Shown here piece by piece: positions 1 to 11,460 of a stretch of DNA of 64,000 nt. Position 1 is the first letter of the stretch; each line of letters starts with the position of its first letter. The stretch is taken from contig NZ_KB907808.1 in the NCBI RefSeq assembly GCF_000382225.1, positions 94,091-158,090 on the forward strand, given 5' to 3'. The position numbers were made by a program, and so were the translations under genes. The stretch is from Hymenobacter aerophilus DSM 13606. GTDB lineage: Bacteria > Bacteroidota > Bacteroidia > Cytophagales > Hymenobacteraceae. The notes below the pieces were generated by a model that saw only the letters and a list, made by a program, of their open reading frames with translations, was not told where the DNA came from and made no database searches.

Positions 1-1
1 C

Positions 2-157
2 GGCGTTTACCTCGGCGCCCCCGTTATCCTGGGTAAAAACGGCATCGAGAAAGTCATCGAACTCCAGCTCAACGACGACGAGAAGGCCCTGCTCGAAACC
101 TCGCGCGGCCACGTGAAAGAGGTAATGGACGCCCTCGACAAGATGAACAACGCTTAG
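2..157 (+). CDS. mdh: Malate dehydrogenase, C-terminal fragment
   Basis: The window opens inside this gene; 51 codons and the stop are present. The fragment begins GVYLGAPVILGKNGIEKV, the usual last-strand region of NAD-dependent malate dehydrogenases of the lactate-dehydrogenase-like type, and continues with the acidic helix (DDEKALL) and the final helix (VKEVMDALDKM). The enzyme converts malate and oxaloacetate in the TCA cycle in the cytoplasm. The active site lies upstream of the window. A strong terminator hairpin follows about 50 bases after the stop. The family call rests only on this tail. Confidence 0.8.
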   Translation, partial: GVYLGAPVILGKNGIEKVIELQLNDDEKALLETSRGHVKEVMDALDKMNNA

Positions 158-180
158 AGCTTAGAGCTTAGAGCTTAGAA
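155..180. repeat. Short tandem heptamer TTAGAGC
   Basis: Directly at the mdh stop codon the heptamer TTAGAGC is repeated just over three times in tandem. It is a simple-sequence tract with no evident function. Its first copy overlaps the stop codon. Confidence 0.7.
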
Positions 181-210
181 GTGTATTGGATTGTTGACTA
201 TCCTGTTAAG

Positions 211-256
211 CCAAACGGCCGCCCTGCACGATGCAGGGCGGCCGTTTGGCTTTTTC
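211..256 (+). terminator. Rho-independent terminator after mdh
   Basis: A perfect 18-base-pair inverted repeat (211-228 with 232-249) has a three-base loop and is followed by CTTTTTC. The stem is GC-rich. It should stop mdh transcription and may also serve the convergent rhomboid gene that ends at 396. Confidence 0.9.
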
Positions 257-395
257 AGTGCGGGGTCGGCGGCAGTTGTTTTCAACTAAAACCGGGGCTG
301 CTGTCAACCCAGAAACCTATGAGTGTACAGCCAATCAGTCCAAATCCGCTGCCAGAACGAATCTGGGTTATCCAATCATCTGCAACATCTGTGAT

Positions 396-1316
396 TTATT
401 GCTGACTGGCTTTGAAGAGCTTCTGCTTTTCCTCCTTGGAAAGGCTTTCGTAGCCGGAGTGGGAGATTTTATCGAGGATGAGGTCGATTTCGTCTTCGCC
501 GGGCAGGGCGGTGCTGGCTTTACGGCTGGCGGTGGCAGATGAACCTTTCGTGGAGGAAACGGAGGCCGGGGCCGGATTGCGGTGCGTAACGCGCAGGTTG
601 GAGCGGCGGGCGAACACCCGGCTCACCCAGTCGCCGACGGCCTGCACGGGGCGGCCCAGGTCGCGGCCGGCGCGCAGCTGCTTGATGAAGATGTAGCCCA
701 ACAGCGCCCCGCCAATGTGGGCAATGCCGCCGCCGGGGTTGCCCTGGTTGATGGCCAGTACCGACAGCACAATAACCACGGCGGCAATGTACTTGATGCG
801 CACCGGCCCCAGTAGAATCAGGTTGAACTGGTACTCGGGCATGAGCGTGGCAGCGGCCATAATGATGGCCGTAACGCCCGCCGAGGCGCCCACCAGCGGA
901 ATGCCCAGCGCCGGCCGCAACGCCGGAATCAGATTGTAGGAAAGAATAAAGAACAGCGCCCCGGCCAGCGCGCCCAGAATATACACGCTCACCAGGCGCC
1001 GGTCGCCGAGGTACTCGCGCACCAGCGCTCCGAACCAGTACAGGTTTATCAGGTTGAAGAGGATGTGCAGAAAGCCTTCGTGGGTGAAGGCGTAGGTGAG
1101 CACCGTCCAGGGGTGGCGCAGCAGGCCCGGCAGGTCGGAGGGCAGCTGGAACTGGCGTATGAGGTTGGGGTAGTACTGCGCGTAAGTGCCCGTCAGCTTC
1201 ATAATGGCCTCCGTGAACACCAGAAACACGAACACCAGCACGTTGATGAGCAGGAGTTGATTCAGGGCATTGTCGCGGCGGCTGAACGCGGTGCGGATAT
1301 CGTTGAAAACACTCAT
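396..1316 (-). CDS. Rhomboid-family intramembrane serine protease with C-terminal tail
   Basis: A 306-residue polytopic membrane protein that should cut transmembrane substrates within the membrane. The catalytic serine is S145 in GASAG and the partner histidine is H200 in IAHIGG. The HxxxN motif of the family (HILFN, 84-88) is present. After the last helix there is a roughly 90-residue cytoplasmic tail: a Ser/Ala/Thr-rich linker, then a compact charged segment (DLILDKISHSGYESL) that recurs, as far as I recall, in rhomboids of this phylum and may bind a partner. A second rhomboid lies 118 bases upstream on the same strand, so they may be cotranscribed. The substrate is unknown. Confidence 0.92.
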   Translation of the reverse strand: MSVFNDIRTAFSRRDNALNQLLLINVLVFVFLVFTEAIMKLTGTYAQYYPNLIRQFQLPSDLPGLLRHPWTVLTYAFTHEGFLHILFNLINLYWFGALVREYLGDRRLVSVYILGALAGALFFILSYNLIPALRPALGIPLVGASAGVTAIIMAAATLMPEYQFNLILLGPVRIKYIAAVVIVLSVLAINQGNPGGGIAHIGGALLGYIFIKQLRAGRDLGRPVQAVGDWVSRVFARRSNLRVTHRNPAPASVSSTKGSSATASRKASTALPGEDEIDLILDKISHSGYESLSKEEKQKLFKASQQ

Positions 1317-1434
1317 TTCGTCGTTCGTTTCTCGTGGTTCGTTTCCCGCTGCCGGTGGCGCGTTGGTGGTTGCTGCTTTATGCTGAATCCTCTAAACAAC
1401 GAAAAGCAGAAAACGAGCACCGGAAAGCGAAATA

Positions 1435-2229
1435 CTAGTAAAACTCCTTACGGCCCCGCTCCCAGAACATCACCAGCACGAAGCCCACAAATAGCCCGGC
1501 CACGTGGGCAAAGTGGGCCACATTGTCGCCGGGCGTCTGATTCACGCCGCTGTACAGCTCGTAGAGGCCATAAAGCGGCACCAGGTACTTGGCTTTGATG
1601 GGCACGGGCAACGGAAATATAAAGAGCGTGGTGTTCGGGAACAGGTAGGCAAAGGCGAACAGCACCCCGAACAGCGCCCCTGACGCGCCGACCATGGGCA
1701 CATTGAGGCTGCGCTCATACAACTCCTGCATGGTATTCAGAATACCCTGCACCAAACCGGAGTCGTTGGGCGTGGCGTGCAGCTGGCGCACCACGGCATC
1801 GAAGGCGCCCTCATTGAACTGCTGGGCATGCGCTTCCGCAAAATCCTGCAAATGCACGTCCGAAGGGTCTTGCTGGAAAACCTCGATGTTGTGCCGCATT
1901 TTACTGATTTCGTAATAGCGCAGGCCCGAGTAGAGCATCCCCGAGCCGAGCCCGCAGATAAGCCAGAACGTGAGGAACCGCTGTCCGCCCCAGCGCTGCT
2001 CCAGTAGCGGCCCGAACACCATCAGGCCAAACATGTTGGAGAAGATGTGCATGATATCCTGAGTAGAATGCATGAACATATACGTCAGGAACTGCCAGGG
2101 CTGGAAAAACTGGGAACCTACTGGATACAGAGCCAGCAGCCCCAGCCCACCCGGCAGGTTGGTAGCGAGCAAGTAGATTACCACGTTGGCGATGAGCAGG
2201 TTGCGGACCGTCGGCGTGAGGTTAAACAT
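1435..2229 (-). CDS. Rhomboid-family intramembrane serine protease
   Basis: A 264-residue membrane protease. The nucleophile is S183 in GASGA, with HIFSN (61-65) and the late AHFAHVAG motif, where H242 best fits the catalytic histidine. An insertion of about 70 hydrophilic residues (roughly 107-175, rich in Q, H and D) separates the third hydrophobic stretch from the catalytic helix and forms an unusually large loop. It lies between the other rhomboid and mutL, all on the minus strand. It is clearly diverged from the 306-residue neighbour, so this is not a recent duplication. Confidence 0.92.
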   Translation of the reverse strand: MFNLTPTVRNLLIANVVIYLLATNLPGGLGLLALYPVGSQFFQPWQFLTYMFMHSTQDIMHIFSNMFGLMVFGPLLEQRWGGQRFLTFWLICGLGSGMLYSGLRYYEISKMRHNIEVFQQDPSDVHLQDFAEAHAQQFNEGAFDAVVRQLHATPNDSGLVQGILNTMQELYERSLNVPMVGASGALFGVLFAFAYLFPNTTLFIFPLPVPIKAKYLVPLYGLYELYSGVNQTPGDNVAHFAHVAGLFVGFVLVMFWERGRKEFY

Positions 2230-2312
2230 AGAGGAGGAGCTAGGAGCGGGAAATAAGGAACTGCGAGCGGTAAACGGAGAGCGAGCAGCAGAGAGTAAGA
2301 ATACAAAGGAAC

Positions 2313-2429
2313 GTCATGCTGAGCGAAGCGGAGCGGAGTCGAAGCATCTCTACCGCTTCGTTGCAGCCACTGGGGTTAGCATAGCACACGAGATGCTTCG
2401 ACTACGTCTCCGCCTTGGCTCAGCATGAC
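2313..2429. repeat. Palindromic intergenic repeat, GTCATGCTGAGC family
   Basis: Inverted repeat beginning GTCATGCTGAGCG and ending CTCAGCATGAC, with the inner motif GTCGAAGCATCTC mirrored as GAGATGCTTCGAC. The arms are imperfect and span 117 bases between the second rhomboid and mutL. Related copies occur at 4614, 16736, 27491, 29001 and 57129. Confidence 0.85.
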
Positions 2430-2449
2430 CGTTCTTTCAACCCTCGCCC

Positions 2450-4543
2450 CTACCCAAACAGCTCGCGCAGCTGGCCCAGCTCCAGCATTACGATGGTGCG
2501 GCGGCCGTCGGGGGTGTAGTTGGGCACGGTGCAGGCGAACAGCTTATCGACGATGGTGGTCATTTCGCGCTCCGAGAGGCGGGCGCCGGCGGCGCTGGCC
2601 GCTACCCGGCGGGCCAGGGCGCGGGCCATCTGCTCGCGCCGGTCGAGCTTGACTTGGCCGCCGCCGCTGCGGAACTGCTCAATCAGGCCTTCCAGCAGCT
2701 CCTTTTCGTCGCGGGCCGGCACATCGGCCGGAATGCCCTCGACGGCAATGGTATGGCGGCCGAAGTCGGTGAAGCGGAAGCCCAGGGCCCGCAGCGCGTC
2801 CTCCACTTCGCGCAGAATGGCGAAATCCTGGGGCGTGAAGGTGATGGTGCGCGGGAACAGCAGCGTCTGGGAGGCACTCACGTCGCGCTCCAGGGCCTGG
2901 GCATACTGCTCGAACAGGATCCGCTCGCGGGCCGCCACCTGATCAATCAGCATCACGCCCGATTTCACCGGCACCAGCAAATACTGCTGGTGCAGCTGCA
3001 ACACCTTGTTGCCCGGCCCGGTACTCGACTCGCGCAGCGGCAGCTCGGGCGCGGCGGCCGTGCCCGGCAGCACTTCCACCTGCGGCGCAGCGGTTGCAGC
3101 GCTGGCCGGGGTTTCGGCAGCCGGCGCGACGGGCAGCACTTCGCCCGTTTCGGGGTCCACGTTTTCGGGGGCGGCCGGCGGCGTCTCGGGCGTAGCAGCG
3201 GGGGCGGGCGGGGCCACGGGCACTTTGGGCACGGGCACGCCGGCGGCGGTGGCCTCGTGCTCCACGTCGGGCAGGTTTACGCGGCTCAGGCTGCGGTAGA
3301 AATCCTCCAGCTCCTGCTTGGCCTGCTCGGTGGGCCGGGGCGTGAGGGGCCGCTCGAAGGCGCTGGCGCCGCTGGCCCGGCCCGAAGAGCGCGGGTTGGC
3401 CAGCTGGTTGGCGGCGCTGGCGGCGGCGGCCAGCGCGTCGGGCCGGCCGCTGCCGGTGCCGTCGTCGAAGGGGTTTTTCTCGTTGCCCGACAGTTGCAGC
3501 GGCCGGATGGCGCCGAAGTTCACATCGCCCGCGAAATCGAGTGAGGGGGCCATGTTGTGCAGGCCCAGGCTCTGCTTCACGGCCGAGCGCACGATGGCGT
3601 ACACCGTTTTCTCGTCCTCGAACTTGATTTCGGTTTTGGTGGGGTGCACGTTGATATCGATGCTCTTAGGGTCGAGGTCGAGAAACAGCACGTAGAACGG
3701 GTGGGTATCCTTGGGCAGCAGGCCTTCGTAGGCCGTGAGCACGGCGTGGTTGAGGTAGGCCGAACGAATGAAACGGTTGTTGACGAAGAAAAACTGGTCG
3801 CCCCGGCTTTTCTTGGCCGACTCGGGCTTGCCGATGAAGCCGCGCACCGTCAGAAACGGTGTTTCCTCCTCCACCTGGGCCAGCTGCTCCTTATAGCCGT
3901 TGCCCAGCAGGGCCACAATGCGCTGGCCCAGCTTGCCGGCCGGCAGGTTGAAGACCTCCAGATCGTTCTGAAACAGCGAAAACGCAATGCCCGGGTTGGC
4001 CAGCGCCACGTGCTGGAACTCGTCGAGGATATGGCGCATTTCCACGGCATTGCTTTTGAGGAAGTTGCGGCGGGCGGGCACATTGAAAAACAGGTTTTTC
4101 ATGCTGATGCTCGTGCCGTCGGGGCAGGCGACGGGCTGCTGGCTCGTAATCTGCGAGCCTTCCACCAGCAGCAGCGTGCCGGTGTCCTGGTCGCGGGTTT
4201 TGGTGCGCAGCTCCAGCTGGGCCACGGCGGCAATGGAGGCCAGCGCCTCGCCCCGGAACCCCAGCGTACGGATGCGAAACAGGTCGTCGGTGGTGCGGAT
4301 TTTACTCGTGGCGTGGCGCTCCAGGCTCATGCGCGCGTCGGTCGGGCTCATGCCGGCCCCGTTGTCGACCACCTGCACCAGCTGCTTGCCGGCTTCTTTC
4401 ACGATGAGCTGCACCTGCGTAGCACCGGCGTCGACGGCGTTTTCGAGCAGCTCCTTCACGGCCGAAGCCGGGCGCTGCACCACTTCGCCGGCCGCAATCT
4501 GGTTGGCCAAGTACTCGGGCAGCAGTTGAATGATATCGGGCAT
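2450..4543 (-). CDS. mutL: DNA mismatch repair protein MutL
   Basis: A 697-residue GHKL ATPase that links MutS mismatch recognition to downstream repair. The N-terminal domain is textbook: AAGEVVQRP (17-25), catalytic E31 in KELLENA, DNGAGM (60-65) and GFRGEAL (95-101). An Ala/Pro-rich linker (about 350-490) joins the C-terminal dimerisation domain. The site corresponding to the endonuclease motif DQHA(x)2E(x)4E reads DQVAARERILFE from D534, so the His is replaced by Val, and the late CPHGRP motif is replaced by a TPDGRR-type segment. Nicking activity is therefore uncertain. The start is the only good ATG, next to the conserved N-terminus. Confidence 0.97.
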   Translation of the reverse strand: MPDIIQLLPEYLANQIAAGEVVQRPASAVKELLENAVDAGATQVQLIVKEAGKQLVQVVDNGAGMSPTDARMSLERHATSKIRTTDDLFRIRTLGFRGEALASIAAVAQLELRTKTRDQDTGTLLLVEGSQITSQQPVACPDGTSISMKNLFFNVPARRNFLKSNAVEMRHILDEFQHVALANPGIAFSLFQNDLEVFNLPAGKLGQRIVALLGNGYKEQLAQVEEETPFLTVRGFIGKPESAKKSRGDQFFFVNNRFIRSAYLNHAVLTAYEGLLPKDTHPFYVLFLDLDPKSIDINVHPTKTEIKFEDEKTVYAIVRSAVKQSLGLHNMAPSLDFAGDVNFGAIRPLQLSGNEKNPFDDGTGSGRPDALAAAASAANQLANPRSSGRASGASAFERPLTPRPTEQAKQELEDFYRSLSRVNLPDVEHEATAAGVPVPKVPVAPPAPAATPETPPAAPENVDPETGEVLPVAPAAETPASAATAAPQVEVLPGTAAAPELPLRESSTGPGNKVLQLHQQYLLVPVKSGVMLIDQVAARERILFEQYAQALERDVSASQTLLFPRTITFTPQDFAILREVEDALRALGFRFTDFGRHTIAVEGIPADVPARDEKELLEGLIEQFRSGGGQVKLDRREQMARALARRVAASAAGARLSEREMTTIVDKLFACTVPNYTPDGRRTIVMLELGQLRELFG

Positions 4544-4928
4544 TTTATTTAGGGAGAGGCGAGGAGTTGGGAGCTAGCGGATAGAATAGGAGATGAAAGA
4601 ACAAAGGCCGGCTGTCATGCTGAGCGCAGCGCAGCGGAGTCGAAGCATAACAGCCTTTTTACCCGCTTTTTTCCAACCGCTATTCACGAGTTATCCGCCT
4701 GATAACAACCGACGTCGGGAATTTCTCCGTAAGTTTGTAGCCAACTTTGGCCGGCCGTGCCGACACGAATCGGTTAGCTTCGGCGTTGGGCGAGGTGAGT
4801 GGCCGGGTTGGAAGGGCGGCAGCGCAACCCGCGGCCGACTTTTGCCCAGAACTTGATTGAAAGAGCAAAATTACTGTTTTTCGGCTCGTCATCCGCTAGT
4901 ACCAATTTAGTCAGAATCACCGGGGCCG
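4544..4928. other. Intergenic region between divergent mutL and GH3 gene
   Basis: These 385 bases hold no convincing gene. A half copy of the GTCATGCTGAGC repeat lies at 4614-4648 without its mirror arm. A TAAGTTTG box at 4730-4737 fits the Bacteroidota -7 consensus TAnnTTTG and points towards the GH3 gene, but it is about 190 bases from that start. The rest shows no clear structure. Confidence 0.5.
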
Positions 4929-7883
<2,955 letters not shown>

Positions 7884-7918
7884 CCTGTTGCCCGGCTTTT
7901 CCGTTTCTTTGATTCCGC

Positions 7919-7972
7919 AACCGGCGGCGAGGCGCTCTACCTACTGAGCGCAACTCGCCGCCGGTTTTTTTG
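7919..7972 (+). terminator. Rho-independent terminator after GH3 fusion gene
   Basis: A 13-base-pair stem (7919-7931 with 7954-7966) is followed by a run of T. The stem is GC-rich (ACCGGCGGCGAG). It lies 35 bases after the stop and just before bshA, which therefore needs its own promoter in the short gap up to 8013. Confidence 0.88.
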
Positions 7973-8012
7973 TCCTTGCGCGCAGCGCTACGCTCCTTTT
8001 GCCCTCTCTTCT

Positions 8013-9149
8013 ATGAACATTGGTATCGTTTGTTACCCCACTTTCGGCGGCTCGGGCGTCGTGGCCACCGAGCTGGGCAAGGCCCTGGCGCAGCGGGGGC
8101 ACCGCGTCCATTTCATCACCTACAGCCAGCCGGTGCGGCTCGACTTCTTCAACGAGAACCTGTTCTACCACGAGGTCTATATTCCGCCCTATCCGCTGTT
8201 CCAGTTTCCGCCCTACGAGCTGGCACTGGCCAGCAAAATGGTCGACATCACCCAGAACGAGAAGCTCGACGTGCTGCACGTGCACTACGCCATTCCGCAC
8301 GCCTCGGCCGCCTTCATGGCCAAGCAGATTCTGCTCACCCGCGGCATCCGCATCCCGGTAGTTACCACGCTGCACGGCACCGATATTACGCTGGTGGGCA
8401 AGGATGCCAGCTACGAGCCGGTCGTCACGTTCAGCATCAACCAGAGCGATGGCGTAACGGCCGTGTCGGCTGATCTGCGGCGCGAAACCTACGAGCATTT
8501 CGCCATCGAGAAGGAGATTGAGGTGATTCCCAACTTCATCAACCTGGAGCGCTTTCAGAAGCAGGCTAAAAACCACTTCCGGGCCGCCATTGCCCCCGAG
8601 GGCGAAAAGCTGCTGGTGCACACCAGCAACTTCCGCTCGGTGAAGCGGGTGGACGACGTGGTGAAGATTTTTGCCGGCGTGCGCGCCCAGATGCCCGCCA
8701 AGCTGCTGCTGGTCGGCGACGGCCCCGACCGCCCGCGCATCGAAAAGCTCTGCCGCGACATCGGCCTGTGCCAGGACGTGCGCTTTCTGGGCAAGTTGGA
8801 GGCCGTGGAAGAAGTGCTCAGCATTGCCGACCTGTTCCTGATGCCTTCCGAGAAGGAAAGCTTCGGTCTGGCCGCCCTGGAGGCCATGGCCTGCGAAGTG
8901 CCCGTTATCAGCACCAACGCCGGCGGCATTCCCGAACTCAATGAGCACGGCGTAACCGGCATGGTCAGCAACGTAGGCGACGTGGCCGACATGGTAAAAA
9001 ACGCCCTCTACGTGCTCGACGATGAGAACCTGCCCCGTTTCAAAGCCGCCGCCCACGCCCGCGCCGAAACTTTCGCCCTCGACACCGTAGTGCCCCTCTA
9101 CGAAGCCTGCTACCGCCGCGCCATTGAAGCGGTGGCAGTGGGGGTATAA
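8013..9149 (+). CDS. bshA: N-acetyl-alpha-D-glucosaminyl L-malate synthase
   Basis: A 378-residue GT4 retaining glycosyltransferase that transfers GlcNAc from UDP-GlcNAc to L-malate, the first step of bacillithiol synthesis. Diagnostic segments are the N-terminal CYPTFGGSGVVATELG loop (residues 7-22), HVHYAIPHASAA, LHGTDITLVG, and the nucleotide-binding PSEKESFGLAALEAMAC with its ExxxxxxxE pattern. Length and order match BshA throughout. It stands alone between two terminators. The later genes bshB and bshC are not in the window. Confidence 0.95.
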   Translation: MNIGIVCYPTFGGSGVVATELGKALAQRGHRVHFITYSQPVRLDFFNENLFYHEVYIPPYPLFQFPPYELALASKMVDITQNEKLDVLHVHYAIPHASAAFMAKQILLTRGIRIPVVTTLHGTDITLVGKDASYEPVVTFSINQSDGVTAVSADLRRETYEHFAIEKEIEVIPNFINLERFQKQAKNHFRAAIAPEGEKLLVHTSNFRSVKRVDDVVKIFAGVRAQMPAKLLLVGDGPDRPRIEKLCRDIGLCQDVRFLGKLEAVEEVLSIADLFLMPSEKESFGLAALEAMACEVPVISTNAGGIPELNEHGVTGMVSNVGDVADMVKNALYVLDDENLPRFKAAAHARAETFALDTVVPLYEACYRRAIEAVAVGV

Positions 9150-9157
9150 CCTGAACT

Positions 9158-9185
9158 GTCATTGCGAGCAGCGCGAAGCAATCCG
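9158..9185. repeat. Half repeat GTCATTGCGAGCAGCGCGAAGC
   Basis: A single short arm, GTCATTGCGAGCAGCGCGAAG, directly after bshA. It resembles the GTCATGCTGAGC family in layout but has a different core. No mirror arm is present. Confidence 0.5.
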
Positions 9186-9220
9186 TTCAAGCAATGCTCC
9201 AAGCCCTAATGAAACGCAAA

Positions 9221-9256
9221 GCCCCTGACGTCCGTGCTGGCGTCAGGGGCTTTTTC
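9221..9256 (+). terminator. Rho-independent terminator after bshA
   Basis: A ten-base-pair stem GCCCCTGACG / CGTCAGGGGC with a ten-base loop, followed by TTTTTC. A-rich sequence before the stem means it may also act on transcripts from the minus-strand genes that end at 9300. Confidence 0.9.
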
Positions 9257-9299
9257 ATTTGCAACGAATTTTTCCGGGCACTGGCTACATGGCTGCGCC

Positions 9300-9665
9300 C
9301 TACAATTCCTCATGCGGAGGCGCGGGGCTGGCACTTAGGTAAGCCATACCGGCCGTTACTGCCAGCGTAACTAGAAACAGTAGCAGCGGCGTAGTGCCCG
9401 AGTTGCTTCCCATAGCTAGGTATATTCCTAGCCACCAACTGATAAAGGCCGTGAGCAGGGTGGAAACACGACTGGGACGCTTATTGGTTGCTTTAGCTAC
9501 CACTACCGGCACCAGCAGTCCTATTCCAAGCGGAACACCCACCGCCAGCAGAATAACGGTCCATAATATTGAGCCCATTGACTGCCCCTTAAGCATTTCA
9601 GCATGTGCGGGGCCACTCATCAGTACCCATGCCATGACGGCTACTACGCGGTTGCGCATCCGCAT
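9300..9665 (-). CDS. Small hypothetical membrane protein
   Basis: 121 residues. I do not recognise a family. It begins with a signal-like stretch ending in a possible cleavage site (GPAHAE, residues 18-23), then three hydrophobic segments at about 30-55, 67-85 and 92-112, and ends in a short acidic tail. Its start overlaps the stop of the upstream gene by one base (TAATG), so the two are almost certainly translated together. The base composition is somewhat less GC-rich than its partner. Confidence 0.6.
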   Translation of the reverse strand: MRMRNRVVAVMAWVLMSGPAHAEMLKGQSMGSILWTVILLAVGVPLGIGLLVPVVVAKATNKRPSRVSTLLTAFISWWLGIYLAMGSNSGTTPLLLFLVTLAVTAGMAYLSASPAPPHEEL

Positions 9666-10204
9666 TAAAACATAGCCACCGCCTCGCGCTTTATGGCCAG
9701 AATGGCGGCGGCGGTGGGGTCGGGCAGCTCGTCGTTCATCATCGTTTCGAGGATGCGGCGGGCCAGTTCGGAGCCGCGGGCCTCGGCCGGGTTGGGCAGC
9801 TTCTGAAACTGGGAGCTGATGAGGTTGCTGACGCTGTTCTGGGCCTGCCGCACCGCGTCCCAGGTTTCGGGCTGCATGTAGAGCTGCTGGCTGAGGTTGT
9901 GCTCCACTTCGGCCCGAATTTCCTGCAGCAGCAGCCGGTGGTAGTCGGCCGCCGACTGGTTGGCGCTGCTTACGCGCACCAGCAGATTCTGGGGGCTCAG
10001 GCGCTCCAGTAGCAGCGTGATGCGCTCCAGGGCCTGCAGGCGCAGCGGCAGCGTGGTTTTGCTGGCTTCCAGGCGCATCTCAATCAGGCGGCGCTGCTGC
10101 TCGCGCTCCAGAAACTGCTGGAACAGGAAGTAGATGGCCCCGGCCACAATGAGGGCCGGCAGAATGATTTTGAGCAGATCGAAAATGTAGGCGGTCGTAT
10201 CCAT
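9665..10204 (-). CDS. Membrane-anchored coiled-coil protein of unknown function
   Basis: 179 residues. One N-terminal transmembrane helix (about 8-29) is followed by a long charged helical region rich in E, R, Q and L, with LEREQQRRLIEMRLE suggesting a coiled coil. The body should face the cytoplasm. It resembles a conserved Bacteroidota family of unknown function. The stop overlaps the start of the next small membrane protein, which implies a two-gene unit and perhaps one complex. No catalytic motif is visible. Confidence 0.7.
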   Translation of the reverse strand: MDTTAYIFDLLKIILPALIVAGAIYFLFQQFLEREQQRRLIEMRLEASKTTLPLRLQALERITLLLERLSPQNLLVRVSSANQSAADYHRLLLQEIRAEVEHNLSQQLYMQPETWDAVRQAQNSVSNLISSQFQKLPNPAEARGSELARRILETMMNDELPDPTAAAILAIKREAVAMF

Positions 10205-10387
10205 GCGGGCAGTTGGGTGGAGCGGGCGCGGGTGGTGGCAGGCTTGGAAACCCGGCGCGGCAGCGTAAAGATAGAACGTGAACCGCCGGGGCCAAGCCGT
10301 TGTTGTAGCCTCAAACGCCGTTGCCCGGCTCCTTAGTGCGCCGGGCGGCCAGACAGCGGGGCGGGGCCCCGACTCCGGCCGGCGTTG

Positions 10388-10395
10388 TATCTTTG
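10388..10395 (+). promoter_or_regulatory. Candidate -7 box TATCTTTG for the Fe-S carrier gene
   Basis: A perfect match to the Bacteroidota -7 consensus TAnnTTTG, with its last base 29 bases before the ATG at 10425. That gives an expected leader of about 25 bases. No convincing -33 TTG is seen at the usual spacing. Confidence 0.55.
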
Positions 10396-10424
10396 CTCCC
10401 TACTTCTCCTAAACCGACTTTACT

Positions 10425-10778
10425 ATGGCAACGGCCGTTTCCACCAAGCTTGCTCCCATCAGCCTTACTCCCCGCGCCCTGCAGGAGGTTCGCAATATCC
10501 TCGTCGAAAAAGCCGTACCCGGCGAATATGGCCTGCGCGTGGGCGTGCAGGGCGGCGGCTGCTCGGGCATGAGCTACCTGCTGGGCTTCGACAAACCCAA
10601 GGAGCAGGACGAAACCTTCGACGTTGATGGCGTGCTGCTTATCATGGATAAAAAGCACGCCATGTACGTGCTGGGCATGGAGGTTGACTTCCAGGACGGC
10701 CTCAACGCCCGCGGCTTCGTTTTCAATAACCCCCAGGCCAAAAGCACCTGCGGCTGCGGCTCCTCGTTCTCGGCCTAA
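10425..10778 (+). CDS. A-type iron-sulfur cluster carrier (IscA/ErpA/SufA family)
   Basis: 117 residues with the three invariant cysteines of A-type carriers: C46 in GGGCSGMSY, and C109 and C111 in the C-terminal STCGCGSSF. The protein delivers Fe-S clusters to target enzymes in the cytoplasm. The first ten residues are a variable extension. It stands alone, not inside an isc or suf operon, so the exact subtype (IscA, SufA or ErpA) cannot be decided from sequence here. A TATCTTTG promoter box lies just upstream. Confidence 0.95.
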   Translation: MATAVSTKLAPISLTPRALQEVRNILVEKAVPGEYGLRVGVQGGGCSGMSYLLGFDKPKEQDETFDVDGVLLIMDKKHAMYVLGMEVDFQDGLNARGFVFNNPQAKSTCGCGSSFSA

Positions 10779-10865
10779 GCTGCGAGCGACAAACTGACGG
10801 CTCTTTCTCAGCCCCATCGGCCTGCCCTTAGACCTGTATTCCCACTGAATTCAACTTATCACGTT

Positions 10866-11114
10866 ATGGATTCCTTTTTGGTTACGCCGGCTTCGGAAGC
10901 AGAGTTCAATCTGCTGGCGGCACTTTTTGCCAAGATGCAGGTGCGGGTTCGGTCCGTTTCTGATGCCGATTTAGTAGGGGCCACTGCCTTTATACCTGGT
11001 AACCGCGCCGAAGAAGCGCTGGTGGAAGGCATCCGGGAATTGCGCGAGATTCGGGCGGGCCGGCATCAGGCTCAGACTGTGGAAGAATTCTGGCAGGAAG
11101 TGGCGGGTGAGTAA
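10866..11114 (+). CDS. Putative antitoxin of a RelE/ParE-type pair
   Basis: 82 residues, acidic in its second half (EEALVEGIRELREI, then VEEFWQEVAGE). The N-terminal half matches the general pattern of small antitoxins paired with RelE/ParE toxins in Bacteroidota (EFNLLAALFAKM). No clear DNA-binding motif is visible. The call depends mainly on its size, acidity and position: its stop overlaps the toxin start by eight bases. It would bind and neutralise the toxin and may repress the operon. Confidence 0.7.
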   Translation: MDSFLVTPASEAEFNLLAALFAKMQVRVRSVSDADLVGATAFIPGNRAEEALVEGIRELREIRAGRHQAQTVEEFWQEVAGE

Positions 11115-11445
11115 GGTCGTCTTTGTGCCAGCCTTTACCCGTGAGGCTAAACGGTTGCTGAAAAAGTATCCTTCCTTGGCTGCCGATTTGCAGACACTCT
11201 TTCAACGCTTGGTAACAGACCCAACGTACGGTATAAGCCTAGGGCGAAACTGTTATAAAATCAGGCTTAAAATTGCCAGTAAAAGCACCGGTAGTCGGGG
11301 TGGAGCTAGGGTCGTAACTTGCGTAATGGCCGTCGAGGATACCGTTTACCTACTCTCTATTTTCGACAAGTCAGAACAGGACACCATTTCCGACCGACGA
11401 TTAAAAGAGCTTTTACAACTGTTACCTTCCGAGGGCTCTCTTTAA
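11107..11445 (+). CDS. RelE/ParE-family toxin
   Basis: 112 residues starting at a GTG inside the antitoxin stop region. It has the small, basic RelE/ParE fold signature: an N-terminal FTREAKRLLKKYPSL helix pair, LGRNCYKIRL, then GARVVTCVM, a hydrophobic strand TVYLLSIFDKSEQD, and a final helix. The family acts as a ribosome-dependent mRNA nuclease or a gyrase poison; which one applies cannot be read here. Translational coupling to the antitoxin is typical. A terminator follows 15 bases after the stop. Confidence 0.85.
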   Translation: MSKVVFVPAFTREAKRLLKKYPSLAADLQTLFQRLVTDPTYGISLGRNCYKIRLKIASKSTGSRGGARVVTCVMAVEDTVYLLSIFDKSEQDTISDRRLKELLQLLPSEGSL

Positions 11446-11460
11446 GAAGATGAAGATTCG

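Noticed and set aside
4680..4892. 70-residue frame upstream of the GH3 gene
   Set aside because: No motif, no promoter or terminator context, and ordinary intergenic composition.
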